Assembly: GCF_002099425.1 (NCBI RefSeq)
Contig: NW_018344059.1
Location: 6,522,001 to 6,586,000, forward strand
Length of the DNA stretch: 64,000 nt
DNA from: Phascolarctos cinereus
Lineage: Eukaryota; Chordata; Mammalia; Diprotodontia; Phascolarctidae
Direction of reading: 5' to 3'
The position numbers were made by a program, and so were the translations under genes. Below are positions 1-12,119 of this stretch, piece after piece; position 1 is the first letter of the stretch, and every line of letters begins with the position of its first letter. A model generated the notes under the pieces. That model did no database searches. It was given only the letters and a program-made list of their open reading frames with translations, and was not told where the DNA came from.

Positions 1-282
1 TGGAAAAATTGGCTTTTCCTAACTGTAAAAACTGAAGAAATACTTTTAAAAATACTTCTCTTTCATGTTGTATTTATATCTCAAGGTTTCAAAGAGAAGT
101 ATATCCTAAAAGTGTAAGACATCACTTACTTTTCAAAGTCTCAAAATCTGATGGCTCTACAGACCAAGAAAATAGATGCTAAGTTCTACTTCTGAGAAAT
201 AGTATAACTGGAACTATTAGTTGTCTCAATTAGTTTCTCTGATGATTCTCTGTAAAACATCATGTCATTATCACAAAGATAA
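1..282. other. Intron 3 sequence, nothing recognised
   Basis: AT-rich sequence at the left edge. No exon, RNA gene or repeat family was recognised. Confidence 0.5.
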
Positions 283-695
283 TTTGGTGGTATGTAAATG
301 TAACAGAATATTACTGAAAAGATGAATATGAAGATTTCAAAGAAACCTAGAAGACATACCAACTGATGCAGAACAGAAGCAGGCAGACAAAAAACACAGT
401 GAATACTGAAATATAAATGAATGGAAAAAGAAACTCCAATTGTTCTCAAATTATAATGGCCAAGTTGGCCCTCCAAAAAGATAAGAAAACTCTATCTCCC
501 TACCTTCTTTTTGGAGGTCAGGGACTATGGATGTAGAACACTGTATACTGTCAAACTCCGGTAATATGTTGGTTAATTTTGCTGACATGCTTTTTTCCCT
601 TCTCTTTTATTACAAGAAATGGCTTGCTGAATATGAAAGGAGGTGTTATATTCAGAAATCTACGTGTGATAAGAACAAAAGCCATAAATAAATTT
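283..695 (+). mobile_element. L1 3' end (old, degraded)
   Basis: GGTGGTATGTAAATGTAACAG, then a decayed ORF2 tail, a TGTTGGTTAATTTTGCTGA block, a TTACAAGAAATGGCT block and a terminal ATAAATAAA A-rich end match the 3' portion of older marsupial L1s. It is heavily diverged. Confidence 0.6.
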
Positions 696-1034
696 TTAAA
701 AGAAATTAATACAGACCTCTAACTCTAAAGGAGAATCTTGTTAATTAAGTTCCTTCTCAAACTGTGTAAAATGGACTTAAGCTAGGCACTAAAAAGGGGA
801 CAATCAAAAAGCTCAATGTCTTTGGGGTTTTTTTTAAACTTGTTACACTGAGAATTCAAAGAGAAACCATCCAAATTTGGTATTTTTAAAACTATCCTGA
901 ATGTGTTTAACTACCAAAACTAGCATAGTGCCTTGCACATTTTTTAAAAATAATTGAATCTGTTATAATTAGTATAGGCAACTTCAGGTGATGAAATTCC
1001 CTTTCCAATGTGGGTTGGTAATAGCTATGCAACC
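696..1034. other. Intron 3 unique sequence
   Basis: AT-rich and without a recognisable repeat, exon or RNA gene. Confidence 0.5.
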
Positions 1035-1175
1035 TATCCTTTTAGAGATTTACTGAAGGTACTGAGAGGTTAAGTGTCTTGACTTGCCCCAAGGTCACAG
1101 AGCTCTGTTATGTGTCAGAGGCAGAAACTGAACCAAGGCCAACTTTCCATCCACTATATTATGCCGACTCTCATC
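1035..1175 (-). mobile_element. MIR SINE fragment
   Basis: ACTGAGAGGTTAAGTGTCTTGACTTG-like core, then GGTCACAGAGCT and a gene-proximal CCATCCACTATATTATGCC end. This is a MIR in reverse orientation, old and diverged. Confidence 0.7.
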
Positions 1176-1650
1176 TAGTAGGTCCTTACTGGTTTTATTT
1201 AATGTACTGAAGAAAACATTAAGACATCCTTCTGATTAAGTTTTTGGAGGCTAGGAGATAAGAACTGTGTGTCAACATGACAGCTCCTCAAGAGCAAGGC
1301 CTAAGAACATGAAAAGTATTTACAACTTGCTTAAGCTATCAGGACTTCAAGACTGGCAATAGTTATAAAATGTATTCAACATTCAAAAAAGGACAAAATA
1401 AAGTAAACATAATGAAAAGCTTGTACAGTTCACCATTAGGCTCATTTAACTGAAAGGGGACAGGAAAGTCAAGGTAAACTGCTATAGAAATTCTGAAGCC
1501 TGGAAAGCAACAGTACATAGGAAGTAGTAAACAAGTCACAATGAAATAGATGTGGGAAAAACAGTGTCAGAAAGCAACATCTTCAAGTCAGATGGCCTAA
1601 ACTCCAGCACTTAGCACAGGATCTGGCATATGGTCTGTAATGAATAAATG
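1176..1650. other. Intron 3 unique sequence
   Basis: No coding or repeat signal recognised. AT-rich. Confidence 0.45.
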
Positions 1651-1654
1651 CATT

Positions 1655-1805
1655 TACTGACAGCTGTATGGCCATGGGCAATTCATTTCTCTTCCCTGCA
1701 TCTCAGTTCCCTTATCCATGAAATGGGAATTATATCTATATTGCCTATTTCACAAAGCTACTTATGAGCAAAGTGCTTTGTAAACCTTTAAGCACTACAT
1801 AAATG
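1655..1805 (+). mobile_element. MIR SINE
   Basis: GACAGCTGTATGGCCATGGGC (box-B-derived part), CTCAGTTCCCTTATCCATGAAATGGG core and AAAGTGCTTTGTAAACC tail identify a MIR in plus orientation. Confidence 0.7.
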
Positions 1806-1909
1806 TAGAAATGTGAGCTCTTAGTGACAGGGAGTGGACACTGGCATAGGAAATTCCTAAATGAGAAAACTCTCCTCTACCAATGCTGGTGAGCACCTTC
1901 TTTGAAAAT

Positions 1910-2080
1910 TATGTAGTCTTTGAAAACTGCCTATAATCCTGAGAGGCTTAGTGAAGTGCCCAGATCACAAAGCCATTAAGAGAAATTAAATGACCTGTTC
2001 AGGGTCATGGAGCTGAACATATCTTATGATCACACAGCCTCTGCCATAGGGGTGGTGATGAGGATAACAGGCAGCATTGA
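1910..2080 (-). mobile_element. MIR-like fragment
   Basis: Two GAGAGGCTTAGTGAAGTGCCCAGATCAC-like stretches resemble reverse MIR cores. Divergence is high, so the family is uncertain. Confidence 0.4.
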
Positions 2081-2210
2081 ACATGAACGAATAGATGGTC
2101 TTACTCTAGTCCGTGGATAACGGCAGAAGTTGTTACGATGCATCAGTAGATGAAGTTCTAAACCCAAGACCTAAAATTGGAAAACTGACTTATTACTACA
2201 GGTTGTAAAA

Positions 2211-2382
2211 CAGGGATAAGAAACCTGCGGCCTAGAAGCCACATGTGCCCTCTAGGGTCTTTTGACTGAGTCCAAGTTTTACAGAACAAATCCTTTTATT
2301 AAGAGGATTTGTTCTGTGAAGTTTGGATTCAGTCAAAGGGCCACCATTGAGGACCTACAAAGCCACAGGCTCCCTACCCCCG
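2211..2382. mobile_element. hAT-type palindromic MITE, old copy
   Basis: The two halves are inverted copies: GGATTTGTTCTGTGAAGT and its reverse flank a short AT centre, and the ends read CAGGGATAAG...ACCTGCGGCC and GGCTCCCTACCCCCG. It is the same family as the better kept copy at 45570-45728. Its target duplication is not convincing. Confidence 0.7.
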
Positions 2383-2955
2383 GTAAGATGAATAAAGCAA
2401 AGATCATCAATGCATAAGAGAGATGTTAAATTTTAGTATCCAAAAGAAAAACTTCTTAATCAATGAATCTTTCTTCTCTATTTCCTAACATCAGGCTGCT
2501 TTAGAAAATGACTAAAGAGTTGTTAAAACTAAAAGACAGGGAAGGAATAAAGCACTCAAACATCAAGGTATAACAAACCTCTTGCAAAAAATCTTGGGCC
2601 GAACAACTGAGCACCTTTTTGCTCCATGAAAAGGATGGCCAAAACGTCCTTATTCTACAATTCCTGATTCCTGAAAGCTTTTTCTTGAGGGGATATCTCA
2701 GCTCTAGATAAATACTCCGAAACTGGACAAAAGAATTTCCATTATTTTTTTTTAAAAATCACAACTTGATCACCTGTGAAGAATCTACTTACTAGCAAGT
2801 TATACAAAAACTAACATGATAATAACATGAAAGTATTCTGAAAAATTACTCCATCCTAATACTTCAATTTTTGAAGGTGAGCAAAGCCAAGAGAAGAAAT
2901 GACTAAAGCTTAATAGATTCATTTTACAATAATTTACTCATATATTTATTTATTT
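2383..2955. other. Intron 3 unique sequence
   Basis: No repeat or exon recognised. AT-rich. Confidence 0.45.
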
Positions 2956-2957
2956 AT

Positions 2958-3110
2958 ATAAATCAATGCTGCCTGGCACATAGTAGGTGTGCTTCCTAAG
3001 TGTTTGTTCATTGGTTGATTGACAATGACAAAAGTGAGGTACACAGTGGCTGAGTGGCAGAGCTCAGTTTGAACCAAGATCCTAACTTCAAGTCCAAGCA
3101 TCCCTCTTCA
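2958..3110 (+). mobile_element. MIR/L2 tail fragments
   Basis: CTGCCTGGCACATAGTAGGTG followed by TTGTTCATTGGTTGATTGA is the shared MIR/L2 3' end in plus orientation. A reverse MIR-like stretch with AGTGGCAGAGCTCAGTTTGAACC follows to about 3110, so two fragments may be joined. Confidence 0.65.
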
Positions 3111-3369
3111 CTGTTTGTACTGTGCATACTGCCTCAGAGCAATGATTTTTAATTCACAACTCTTTAAAAATATAGTTAACACTGACTCCACATGAAAGTA
3201 TCGTAGACTGATTTTACAGAATTTAGCATGAAAACGACGTATTTTCAAACACGATGACTTCAAAGCTAAATTTATTGCATTTCCAAGACTGTTCAGGCCC
3301 AGAACAACATAATCAGTTCCATCAGGCAGGGCAAGCAAGACTGCATATTTATCCTTCAAAGTCCTCAGA
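3108..3369 (-). other. Unexplained open frame in intron 3
   Basis: An 86-codon stop-free frame begins VLRTLKDKYAVLLALPDGTD and continues YVVLGLNSLGNAINLALKSS. It has no ATG start and no clear splice sites. The first half has the look of a real beta-strand domain and loosely resembles the YxxLLALP strand of SPOC domains, but I cannot assign it. It could be a decayed retrocopy, an exon of an unknown transcript or chance. No repeat was recognised under it. Confidence 0.2.
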
Positions 3370-4031
3370 ACTTATATTTTGAGAGTCTCCTAAATAAAGA
3401 ATCTGACTAAAATGCTTTATTCTGGTCAACATTTTTTTCTACCTTATTCTTTTTATTTGCCAAAGAAACATCCTTGTCACCTGCAAATCACAGATCCCTA
3501 GATGAAAAGCAATTACATATGTGAAAAAGTATTATAGCAAATGTAGATTTCACAACAAAACACACTGAATTCCTGGTTTTTAAAACAGTCCTGCACATAA
3601 TCTGTCTGACACATTCTCTAACCTACAAAAAATTTTTTTTAAATTTCTGAAAGGACCTTATGAATTAGAGTAGACACTGTAAATAAACAGTGGACCATAC
3701 AATCTACCTCTCAACCCGCAAGACACCAGTGACATTTCAGTTCATTCTTGTTGACAAGGCAATGTGGAAGAAAAAATGAAAATACAATACTACATATATT
3801 CATGTTCTCATTTTCCTTATTCATTCATGGGTGCCCTGCTGCTACTCAGACACATTCTAAAGAAAGATACTTTAATGATTTTACATTCAAATACATGCAC
3901 AACATGTATTCTGATTTGCAATCACCCTTTAAAGAAAATTAACCAGTGGAAACTATGTTAATAGTGTCATGGTTGAAATTCTACGTGCCAAAGTAAAAAT
4001 TATGGTTCCCAAGGGAACTCTTCAGTCACAA
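3370..4031. other. Intron 3 unique sequence
   Basis: AT-rich, no repeat or gene recognised. The two short overlapping ORFs at 3748-3961 show no protein-like composition. Confidence 0.45.
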
Positions 4032-4034
4032 TGA

Positions 4035-4107
<73 letters not shown>

Positions 4108-4110
4108 AAT
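4032..4110. repeat. (TA)n(CA)n microsatellite
   Basis: A run of about 13 TA units passes into about 15 CA units and back to TA. A compound dinucleotide tract like this is expected to vary in length. Confidence 0.95.
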
Positions 4111-6439
4111 AAAAGTATGTGTGTATAGTGTATATCTATATATTAAGAGGGGGCACTGTTCAGCTAAGATCACCAAGGTAACCTGGTTCATTTAAGTTTA
4201 TGAAGTTAGTATCCTAATTACAATTATTCATTTGTGAGTTTAAGATGTGTAGGATAAATTTAAAGCAATTTCAAGATGACAGGAGGCATCAGAATTTAAT
4301 AATTTCCCTTTTCCTCCCCTATTTCCAATTTGCTCACCTCAAAAATGAAGCTTTGTAAAGCAGCATATGCTTATAACAGCCTGGTGACTTGAAAGAAGAC
4401 AGTATTCTTGGCACAATTTAAGACAAAAAAAATACAGCCTCTACTCTAGAGTCTTAAGTCACAGACACAACTCTAAGACATAAAAATTCAACTGACAACT
4501 TGTTAATGTTTCTTCGGAATTTACTTTTTGCTTTTCCTATTCTCCCACTCTGAACACAGTTACCAGAAAAAAAGAAAGAACCGGGGAATGTTGGGGGAAT
4601 AAGAATAATAAAAATCCTTTCTGTGCTTTGAAATGGTAAGAAATATCAGGAAATAGAAGAGTTCCAGGCGAGAGGTGGAAATTGTCAAAGAGCACGCAAG
4701 GGCAGATGCAGGTTTAAGGAGAATCAGACAAGTGCCACATATACCAGAAAAGAGACTGAAACAGTTGTCTAAAAAGGTCATACAAAGAGGAAAGAAACTG
4801 ATAAAAAAAAAAAAACTCAAAGGAAGAACATGAATTTGAAGAAATCAACCGATTTCTCATTAGGTATAATGCAGAAGATGATTAGGCTATAATGTTGAAA
4901 TCTAATTAAGGAAACAAGTTTTAGATTTTATGTTATTCCTCTTCTCCGCACTGATATTGAGTTTGCAATGATAAATAAGTGTTAGCCCAGTTTGTTGCTA
5001 GGTTGGTGGGGCAGAAAGCTATAGAAAAGTTCTATGATTCATTTCTTTCTCTCTTTCTTTTGTATGAATGTATAACTCTTACAGGCTCATGGGGGCTGAG
5101 GGGTGGGAAGAGATCAACCTTTTTAACCCAACCTCACTGGCATCATAATTTAAATAACTAAATAAGACATTAAAACAGGATCACTAGCCTGTTTTCTCTT
5201 TTAAAGCTCCCATTCCAAGAATTCCACATACCTAGGCCCAGCTCCTTCAGTATCTACCTCTCAAACAGTTATTTTGAATATAATATGGTTTCTTTTCAAC
5301 AGCCCATCTTCCAGGCTGCCTACACTACATGTAGTATCAGTCTTGTGTTGTCTATATCTCTACTGGATAAGCCATTCATTTTCACATCTTTTCCACTCTT
5401 TGATTTGACTTGGTCCTCAAGTCAGTTACTACAGGAAAAAATGCATGCAGAGGCAAAACCTTCTTCTCTTGACAGTATGTGATCAATATATTCTCTTTTT
5501 TTTCCCCCCTGATGTGTCCTGCTACATTTCTTTAAATTACCTACTCCAGATTTACCAATAGGGGAAAATTTTAGTAACTCTTCCCACATAAATCATTTAG
5601 TCTATTCTTGGGGTTTAGATTCTTAATCTCACCATTAAAAGATTTGCATAACCAAAAGAATTTAAGATTCTTAGTCAAAAAACAACTTAGTAAAAGAGCA
5701 GGCACACCCACAACTTTGTGATAATATCTTAAGAGATTATAATTTCATCCTACTAGATTATTTTGTACTCCAAATATTTAAAGGCATTTTGAATACTGCC
5801 AGAAGACACATTAACAGTTACTAGATCAACTATAACTAATTAATTCAACCACAGTTGCTAATAAACTAAAACTGGTACAGACTAAAAGTCTATTCTTTAA
5901 GATTAAGAAGTACCCCCCCACACACCTATCTCATCTCTCTCCAGATAAAAAAAATAGTAATAAGACACTTTTTAACAAGTTTTGGTGTATTACAATACTG
6001 AATCAACAAATTACTCACAGTAAGTTTAAAAAAATAAAGAAACTAAGATTTGGACTTAGAATTTGATTGACTGGAAACATTGTCCTTGAGTGAGTCAATG
6101 ATATGAAAGCTCAAATAGCGGAGCAGAAAAGCTCCAAAGAAATCTTAAGATACTCACTTAACTGAGTATCAATGGCTTTGAAAGAGGAGGGAAAAATAAA
6201 ATATTTCACACTTCTTCTTCTGTTATTTGGTCTACGGAAAAGAATTTAAAGAATAAATTCTAACATCGTCCTTCACAGAGACAGACATCCCTGACATGCT
6301 ACAGCCTTGCCACTGAGCCACACACCCAAAAAGGGCAGTAACAAGATATTTTTCCAATACTACAGAAAAACCTAAGCTCTCCCAGGCTCCAAACTGGGAG
6401 GCCCACAAGGCCAAACTTCTGCCTTTGCCTCAGATGCTT
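4111..6439. other. Intron 3, repeat-poor AT-rich DNA
   Basis: About 2.3 kb with no repeat family, exon or RNA gene recognised. The ORFs here (up to 86 codons) are low-complexity chance frames. Confidence 0.4.
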
Positions 6440-6590
6440 TCCACATGTTTCAGCTTGGGCAAGTCATTGCAACTCCATGGCCTCAGTATCCTCATCTATA
6501 AAATGAAGAGACTGGACTAGATGGTCACTAATGTTGCTTCCAATTCTAAATGTATGTTCCTGTGACCAACCATCCTTTGGATTAGCAGCC
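6440..6590 (+). mobile_element. SINE with CR1/L3-like tail
   Basis: AGCTTGGGCAAGTCATTGCAACTC, CTCAGTATCCTCATCTATAAAATG and then GACTGGACTAGATGGTCACTAATG...CCAATTCTAAATGTATG. The tRNA-derived head is joined to a CTAGATG-GTCTCTAAGGTCC-type tail. The same type is seen at 13185, 20165 and 34790. Confidence 0.65.
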
Positions 6591-6899
6591 AGATAGCTTT
6601 TTAGTGTGTCAGGCACATAGGCTATGCACCTAGCCCATGGGGTGGGAGTGACTCCTGGTCCTCTGCTCCCCATCCACAATCTACAGCTAATTCTGTTTAA
6701 TTCAGCCAACATTAAATCTCAGTGTGTGGAGGCACTATATGGAGGCACTGGAGGAAATTTAGGTAATATAGAGCCCCTGCTCTCATGAAGCTTTTCAGTC
6801 TATTTGAAGAATATCTTTAGAGATAAACTATGACTTCTGTTTTCCAGAAATTTTCCCCTAACCACTAGAAATCATGTTCTACCATTAAAAATAAAGTAA

Positions 6900-7030
6900 G
6901 TTTATTTTATTTCACTTTCTCTTTTTTCTTTCAAAAATTATTTTACATGAGATGGCTGTCGGAGAAAATAGGAGCAAGGGAGAAAAATAGGCAATGTAAA
7001 AACAAAAGATGTCAAAAATTATAAAAAAAA
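6900..7030 (+). mobile_element. L1 3' end
   Basis: GAGATGGCTGTCGGAG, GGCAATGTAAAAACAAAAGATGTC and AAAAATT match the terminal block of an old marsupial L1 subfamily. Confidence 0.55.
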
Positions 7031-7289
7031 GAAAACAAAACACAAGTACATGCCCTATAATTTAATGACTGTTCCCATATGGTTGCCATCTCTGTCTTGT
7101 CAATAGCTTACTGAAGGAAAATTTAATAATTAACTCAGGTCTAAAGTGGAAAGCCCATGCTCAATTATCAAAAACCCAACAGGACATCAACAAAGCAAAA
7201 CCCCTGTGATTTCATGCAACAATCCTTGTGGCTACTAACAATGTAGTAGTGCCAAAATTCAATAGTTCACAGCACCAGAATACATAGTA

Positions 7290-7563
7290 GAAAGTGGAGG
7301 GAATAAGCACTTATGTAGAATCTACTAGGTGCCCAGCAGTAGGCTAAGTGCTTTACAAATATTATCTCATCTGAGCCTTACAACAACCCTGAGAGGTAGG
7401 TACCACTGTTATTTCCATTTTAAAGTTGAGGAAATTGAAGCAAACAGAGGTTAAGTGACTTGCCTTGGGTCACACAGCTAATAAGTGTATGAGGCCAAAT
7501 TTGAACTCTGGTTTTCCCAACTCCTGGTCCAATGCTCTACCCACTATACCACCTAGCTGCCAG
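7290..7563 (-). mobile_element. MIR SINE, near full length
   Basis: Reads from the tail (CTACTAGGTGCCCAGCAGTAGGCTAAGTGC) through CAACAACCCTGAGAGGTAGGTACC and GAGGAAATTGAAGC to GTCACACAGCTAATAAGTG and ends in ACCACCTAGCTGCC. This is the full marsupial MIR in reverse. Confidence 0.9.
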
Positions 7564-7639
7564 TGTTCATTATTCAGAATGAATGACTTCTGCCATAATA
7601 CACGAAAGGGATAATGTCTGAGTCGCAGGATTGATAAAA

Positions 7640-8100
7640 AGTAAGACTCTATATTCACCAAAATATTTACAGCACCACTTTTTGTGACAGAAATTGGAAA
7701 TAAAATACCTGATCATGAAAAATCGAGGAACGGCTAAACAAATTATGGTATGTGAATGTAATAGAATCTTACTGTGCTGTAAGAAGTAAAATAACATAAC
7801 GAATTCAGAGGAAAGCACAGACTTACATGAATTGATGCAAAATGAAGTAGAAGCAAGAAAACAATATACACAATGACAATAACAATGTGAAAGAACCAAA
7901 ACAAAATAAAAAAATTAATGTTGCTAAATCACAAAAAACAAGATGGTCCCAAAGAAGAGACATGAGAAGACACCTCCCCCCAACTCCAGTGCAGAGAGAA
8001 GAGGTCCACAGGTGTGGAAAACTGCATAGTTAGGTGTTTTTGTTTTTTTAATGTATTGAATCTTGTTTTTTCTTCAAAAAAATTCTTGTTTTAGGGGATA
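7640..8100 (+). mobile_element. L1 ORF2 end and 3' UTR (old)
   Basis: CAAAATATTTACAGCACCACTTTTTGTG, TATGGTATGTGAATGTAATAGAAT, ATGAATTGATGCAAAATGAAG and GATGGTCCCAAAGAAGAGACATGAG follow the order of the last part of L1 ORF2 and the 3' UTR. It is frame-broken and old. Confidence 0.75.
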
Positions 8101-8124
8101 AGGATATTTAAGCAATATAAAAAA

Positions 8125-8270
8125 CAACCAGTTCAAGATGCCCAATAGGCGGTTGGAGATGTGAGACTGAAGGTCAGCAGAGAGGTTAGGGCTAGAGAAG
8201 CAGATTTGAAATTCATCTTCATAAAGGTGGTAACTTAATCATTCAACTCATGGAAACTGAGAGAAGGGTC
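8125..8270 (-). mobile_element. L2 fragment
   Basis: GGCGGTTGGAGATGTGAGACTGAAGGTCAGCAGAGAGG matches reverse L2 ORF2 just after the YADD motif, as in the longer copies at 32 kb and 41 kb. Confidence 0.75.
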
Positions 8271-8344
8271 ACCCAGGGGATATAGTGACTTCTGGAGGTG
8301 TGTGGGGTTCAGTGAGTGATTTGGTGGTGGTGGTGATGTGATGA

Positions 8345-8585
8345 CAATGATAACAATGGCATTCCTACAGAGATCTAAGGTTTGCAAAAGCACTTTACTA
8401 ATATTTTCTCTTTCAATCTTCACAACAACCCCAGGAGGCAGGTGTTATTATTATCCCCAATTTACAGATGAGGAAACTGAGGCAGACAAGAGTTAAGTAG
8501 TTTACTCAAAGTCATGCTGATAGTATCTGAGACATTATGTGAATTCAGCTCTTCCTGACTCCAAGCCGAAGCCACCCAGCTACCA
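8345..8585 (-). mobile_element. MIR SINE
   Basis: TTCACAACAACCCCAGGAGGCAGGTG, CAGATGAGGAAACTGAGGCAG and CACCCAGCTACC in order: a reverse MIR. Confidence 0.85.
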
Positions 8586-8831
8586 AGTATAAGATGGACA
8601 TAGAGTTGAAGGATTAGGTCTAAGACAAATTTAAAGAAAAGTTTAACCATACAGTGGGAGTCCCAGAGGACTTGATGAAGGAACAGGGGCTCAAAAAGGG
8701 TAACAGAAAAAATGAGTTTCTGCCTCATCAGCCAGTGCCCCTGAATCACAAGAAGGGCAAAAAGGAGTGTGCTGTCCATAGGATAACAAAGCAGCATTTG
8801 CCTTAGGCTCCCATACCCAAGAGTCCTCTGA

Positions 8832-9585
8832 CTCAACCATTTTGGAACTATGCCCAAAGGGCTATTAAAATGTGCATACCCTTTGACCCAGCAATAGCAC
8901 TTTTGGGCCATATCCCAGAGAGATCATACAAATGGAAAAAGGATCCACGTGTAAAAAAAAATATTTATAACAGCTTTTTTTATGGTGGCAAAGAACTGGA
9001 AATTGAGAGGATACCCATCAATTGGGGAATGGCTGAACAAGCTGTGGTGTATGAACGTAATGGAATAGTATTATGCTATAAGAAATGATGAGCAGGCAGA
9101 CTTCAGAAAAACCTGGAAAGATTCATATGGTCTGATGCTGAGTGAAGTGAGCAGAACCAGCAGAACACTGTACACAGTAACAGCCACGTTGTGCGATAAC
9201 TAATATTGATAGACTTAACCCTTCTCAGCAATACAAGGATCTAAGACATCTCCAAAGGCCTCATGATGGAAAATGCTATCCACATCCAAAGAAAGAACTA
9301 TGGAGTTTGAATGCAGATCGAAGCATACTATTTGCTATTTTTTTTTCTTCTTTTGCATTTTGTTTCGTCTTTCTGGCGGTTCCTCCTATTGGTTCTAATT
9401 CTTCCTTACAACATCACTAATGTGGAAATATGTTTAATAGGAATGTATATGTATAGCCTATATGTATATGTATAGATTGCACGCCTTCTTGGGGAAGAGA
9501 GGTAGGGAGGGAGGGGGAGAAAAATTTTAAACTCAAAAGCTTATAAGTGATTGTTAATAATTCAAAATAAATTAATTTTTAAAAA
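8832..9585 (+). mobile_element. L1, 5'-truncated, with TSD
   Basis: The last part of ORF2 (AMCIPFDPAIALLG, then KELEIERIPINWGMAEQ) and a 3' UTR end in AATAAATTAATTTTT and poly-A. A 13-base flank, AAGAGTCCTCTGA (8819-8831), recurs as AAGAGTTTTCTGA (9586-9598). That marks a target-primed insertion of a 754-bp copy. ORF2 is broken by small changes. Confidence 0.9.
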
Positions 9586-9599
9586 AAGAGTTTTCTGAT

Positions 9600-10909
9600 G
9601 GAGAAAATTATCAGATCATTCTTTCTTAAAAAATAGGGGAAAAAAGAGAGACCAGTCTGGGTATGTGAGTCAGCAATACCTGGTAACTGGGTCCCAAGAC
9701 TCTGATTAAAGATAACCTGGCCCATGGGTTATGTCTTCAGCTCCAGAGCCCTGAAGGCTCTGAGAACCAAGTTTACAATTCTTCTCCTGCTTGCGTATTC
9801 AGGACTTATGGTAGATGAGGCCCTGGACCTGCAAGCCCCCCTAAGTCAGGAACGACAAAGCAAGTAACACACTGCAAGCAACTTAGAAGAGCATTTAAAG
9901 GTGAACAAAATGAAGACTAACACCCACATAGGACTCAGAAGATTTAAACTATGCTTCTGAGAGTGTTTAAAATAAACATTCAAATCCTCAACAAGTATTT
10001 TTGTTACTATACATACTAGACATAGTAATTAACTCAGCTTACAATGTCCCACAATTCTTAGATTTTTATATCAAAGTTTTAACTTAAAAGAGCTTTCAAA
10101 CTTAGGGAAAGGTTAAAATAATGGAAAAAAATGTTTTCCATATTTAATCTTTTGGTTACTTCTCTGGACAGTGCCACCCATATAATCTTTTGTGGGTTAG
10201 GACAATCATACACTCTTCCCTCAATTACTTTAGGATGATAGAACCTAAGACCATTTCTAAAATGTGTGCAAGATTATACTATCAAATACTTACCATAAAA
10301 TTCCAGCTTCTAAAACATAACTCGCCAAATTTATGGCAGCCCTCCTTTCCATACTTCATATTACCATGGAGCTAATAAATTGGCTAGCAGAGTCAATCAA
10401 GATTTCTGAATCTGTATCGGACTAGTGTGTCAATCAAAATTTCAGTTTTTGTAAAACTCTCTGTCTCTCAACGGATAATTTAAGTCCCAAATTAATTTAT
10501 GTCAAACCTTAACCTAGTGTTCATTTGTATGACTAAATCAACACATAACTCTGCAGATGCACTCATATAATCTCTACACTCTTATGACAGCTGCTCCATT
10601 CTAGCAATCCCACAAAATACCAGTTGGAAGTTCTACAACATAAACATTAAGGTAAAGGTAAATCCCAGATACACTCAATCTCCATTTTTACTAAGTCACA
10701 TAATTTTCATTTATCTATTACATCAAAGACCAAAGAGAACTGAATCCAAGTATCTATAAAACAGATATTAGCATTTAAGTTATTTCTGCTGCTCAAAATT
10801 CTAAAAAACTCAAGCAAATTAATTTCAAGTAGCTAACCCAGAAAGGAAGGCAAACCAAAGGTTTTCCAAAAGTCTATTTCTCTACCTTTCAAAGATTAAC
10901 ATCACTCAC
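9600..10909. other. Intron 3, repeat-poor stretch next to exon 3
   Basis: About 1.3 kb without recognised repeats immediately downstream of the coding exon at 10910. AT-rich. Nothing coding is seen. Confidence 0.45.
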
Positions 10910-11105
10910 CTTGTTTGCGAACATCTTCTACAGCAGCCACAAGTTCCTCCTTAAGAAACTGACTCTCCTTGGCAATTTTGTCTCCCTTCTCCAAGAAATT
11001 CTCAGTTGCTTGTTCAACTGATGCAGCCAAAACATGGGCCTTCTTAGAGCGACCTCGTTTCTTGTTGGAGGGGCCTTTGTTACTGGTGGTTACCAAAGTT
11101 GTAAC
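10910..11105 (-). CDS. CTNNA1: CTNNA1 coding exon 3 (residues 36-101)
   Basis: This internal exon encodes alpha-E-catenin residues 36-100 plus the first base of codon 101. Its translation begins VTTLVTTSNKGPSNKKRG and includes KKAHVLAASVEQATENF and ends in VEDVRKQ, near-identical to the mammalian protein. It carries the basic KKRGRSKK stretch and the start of the first vinculin-homology helices, which bind beta-catenin. On the minus strand the acceptor reads CTGTTTTAG|GTTACA and the donor ACAAG|GTGAGT, giving 196 bases and a phase-1 end, as expected for this gene. Compared with the human protein as I recall it, the VNTNSK segment reads VTTSNK here. No stop or frameshift is present, so the exon looks functional. 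Confidence 0.97.
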
Positions 11106-12119
11106 CTAAAACAGTTTTACATTTAAAGAATAAATTGCAGACTTTTAGATGAAAATTCTAGGAAGACAAACATCCAGGTCATAGTCAGCTAGCAGCAAAA
11201 CATCATAACCTAACATTTATGAACTCCTGGCAGGCATTAGTCACTCACACAAAATAAGAAAACAATCCTATTTAAAAGCGGTATTCCTAATTCAAATAAG
11301 TGGTTATAAACTGTAGTTTCCACAGGAACTAGGCTAACTGAGTGTTTAGGCAAAAAACACAGCAGATGAAGTGATGAAGCAGAAATGACACATTCCAGGA
11401 AAGGTTTTAAAAGTTTACATTATGACAAGAAAAAAGTTTTAAGGGTCAAATCCATCATCTCTCCCATGCATCATTAAGCAGAAGATCCAGAAAGCAGAAT
11501 GTGACTTTATGAGGGTATGATGGAGCCAAGTTTTCAAAAGCACTTGGGGTTGTTTTTAATCCTTAAAAATTTGCTTCTGAAGACAAATTTCTTTTCATAG
11601 TTTATTCACATGAATTACTTTAGTAACGACTCTTTAGTCAAGAGTCCTTTAAAAAGACACACACTACTGCCCAAAGAAATAAAAAATGTTAAGTTTTAAA
11701 TCTCTGAATACTAATCATCTGAGTAACACAGTGAACAGCTATTTTATCTTTTGCATAAGATGCTTAAAGACTTGTTATAGTTAAAAATGGAAAGAACTGA
11801 ACTAGAGTACCGCAGTAAATGGGTTCATAGGCTATAAATCTCCTTCCCAATTCCTACTACATTCATATGTATAAATACTAATTTATATTAATGAGATGGA
11901 ATTGGAGAGGGGAAAAATGGCCCAAGCTATTCAATCTCATATTAACATAATCTAGGGAGTTATGCCTGCATTCCTTATAATCTAACCAAAGCTAGTTAGT
12001 TATTAATTCTCAGTTAAATGTCTTTCATTCATGATGGTATCTATAAGTGTAACAGATTAAAATAATCAAATTATGATAATCAGAAAATGCAAATTATAAT
12101 TAGAAAGAAACATTTCTCA
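11106..12119. other. Intron 2, unique part
   Basis: AT-rich intron sequence upstream of the acceptor at 11106. No repeat or RNA gene recognised. Confidence 0.5.

Noticed and set aside
4000-4191. Val/Cys and Ile/Tyr repeat ORF
   Set aside because: It translates the TA/CA microsatellite.
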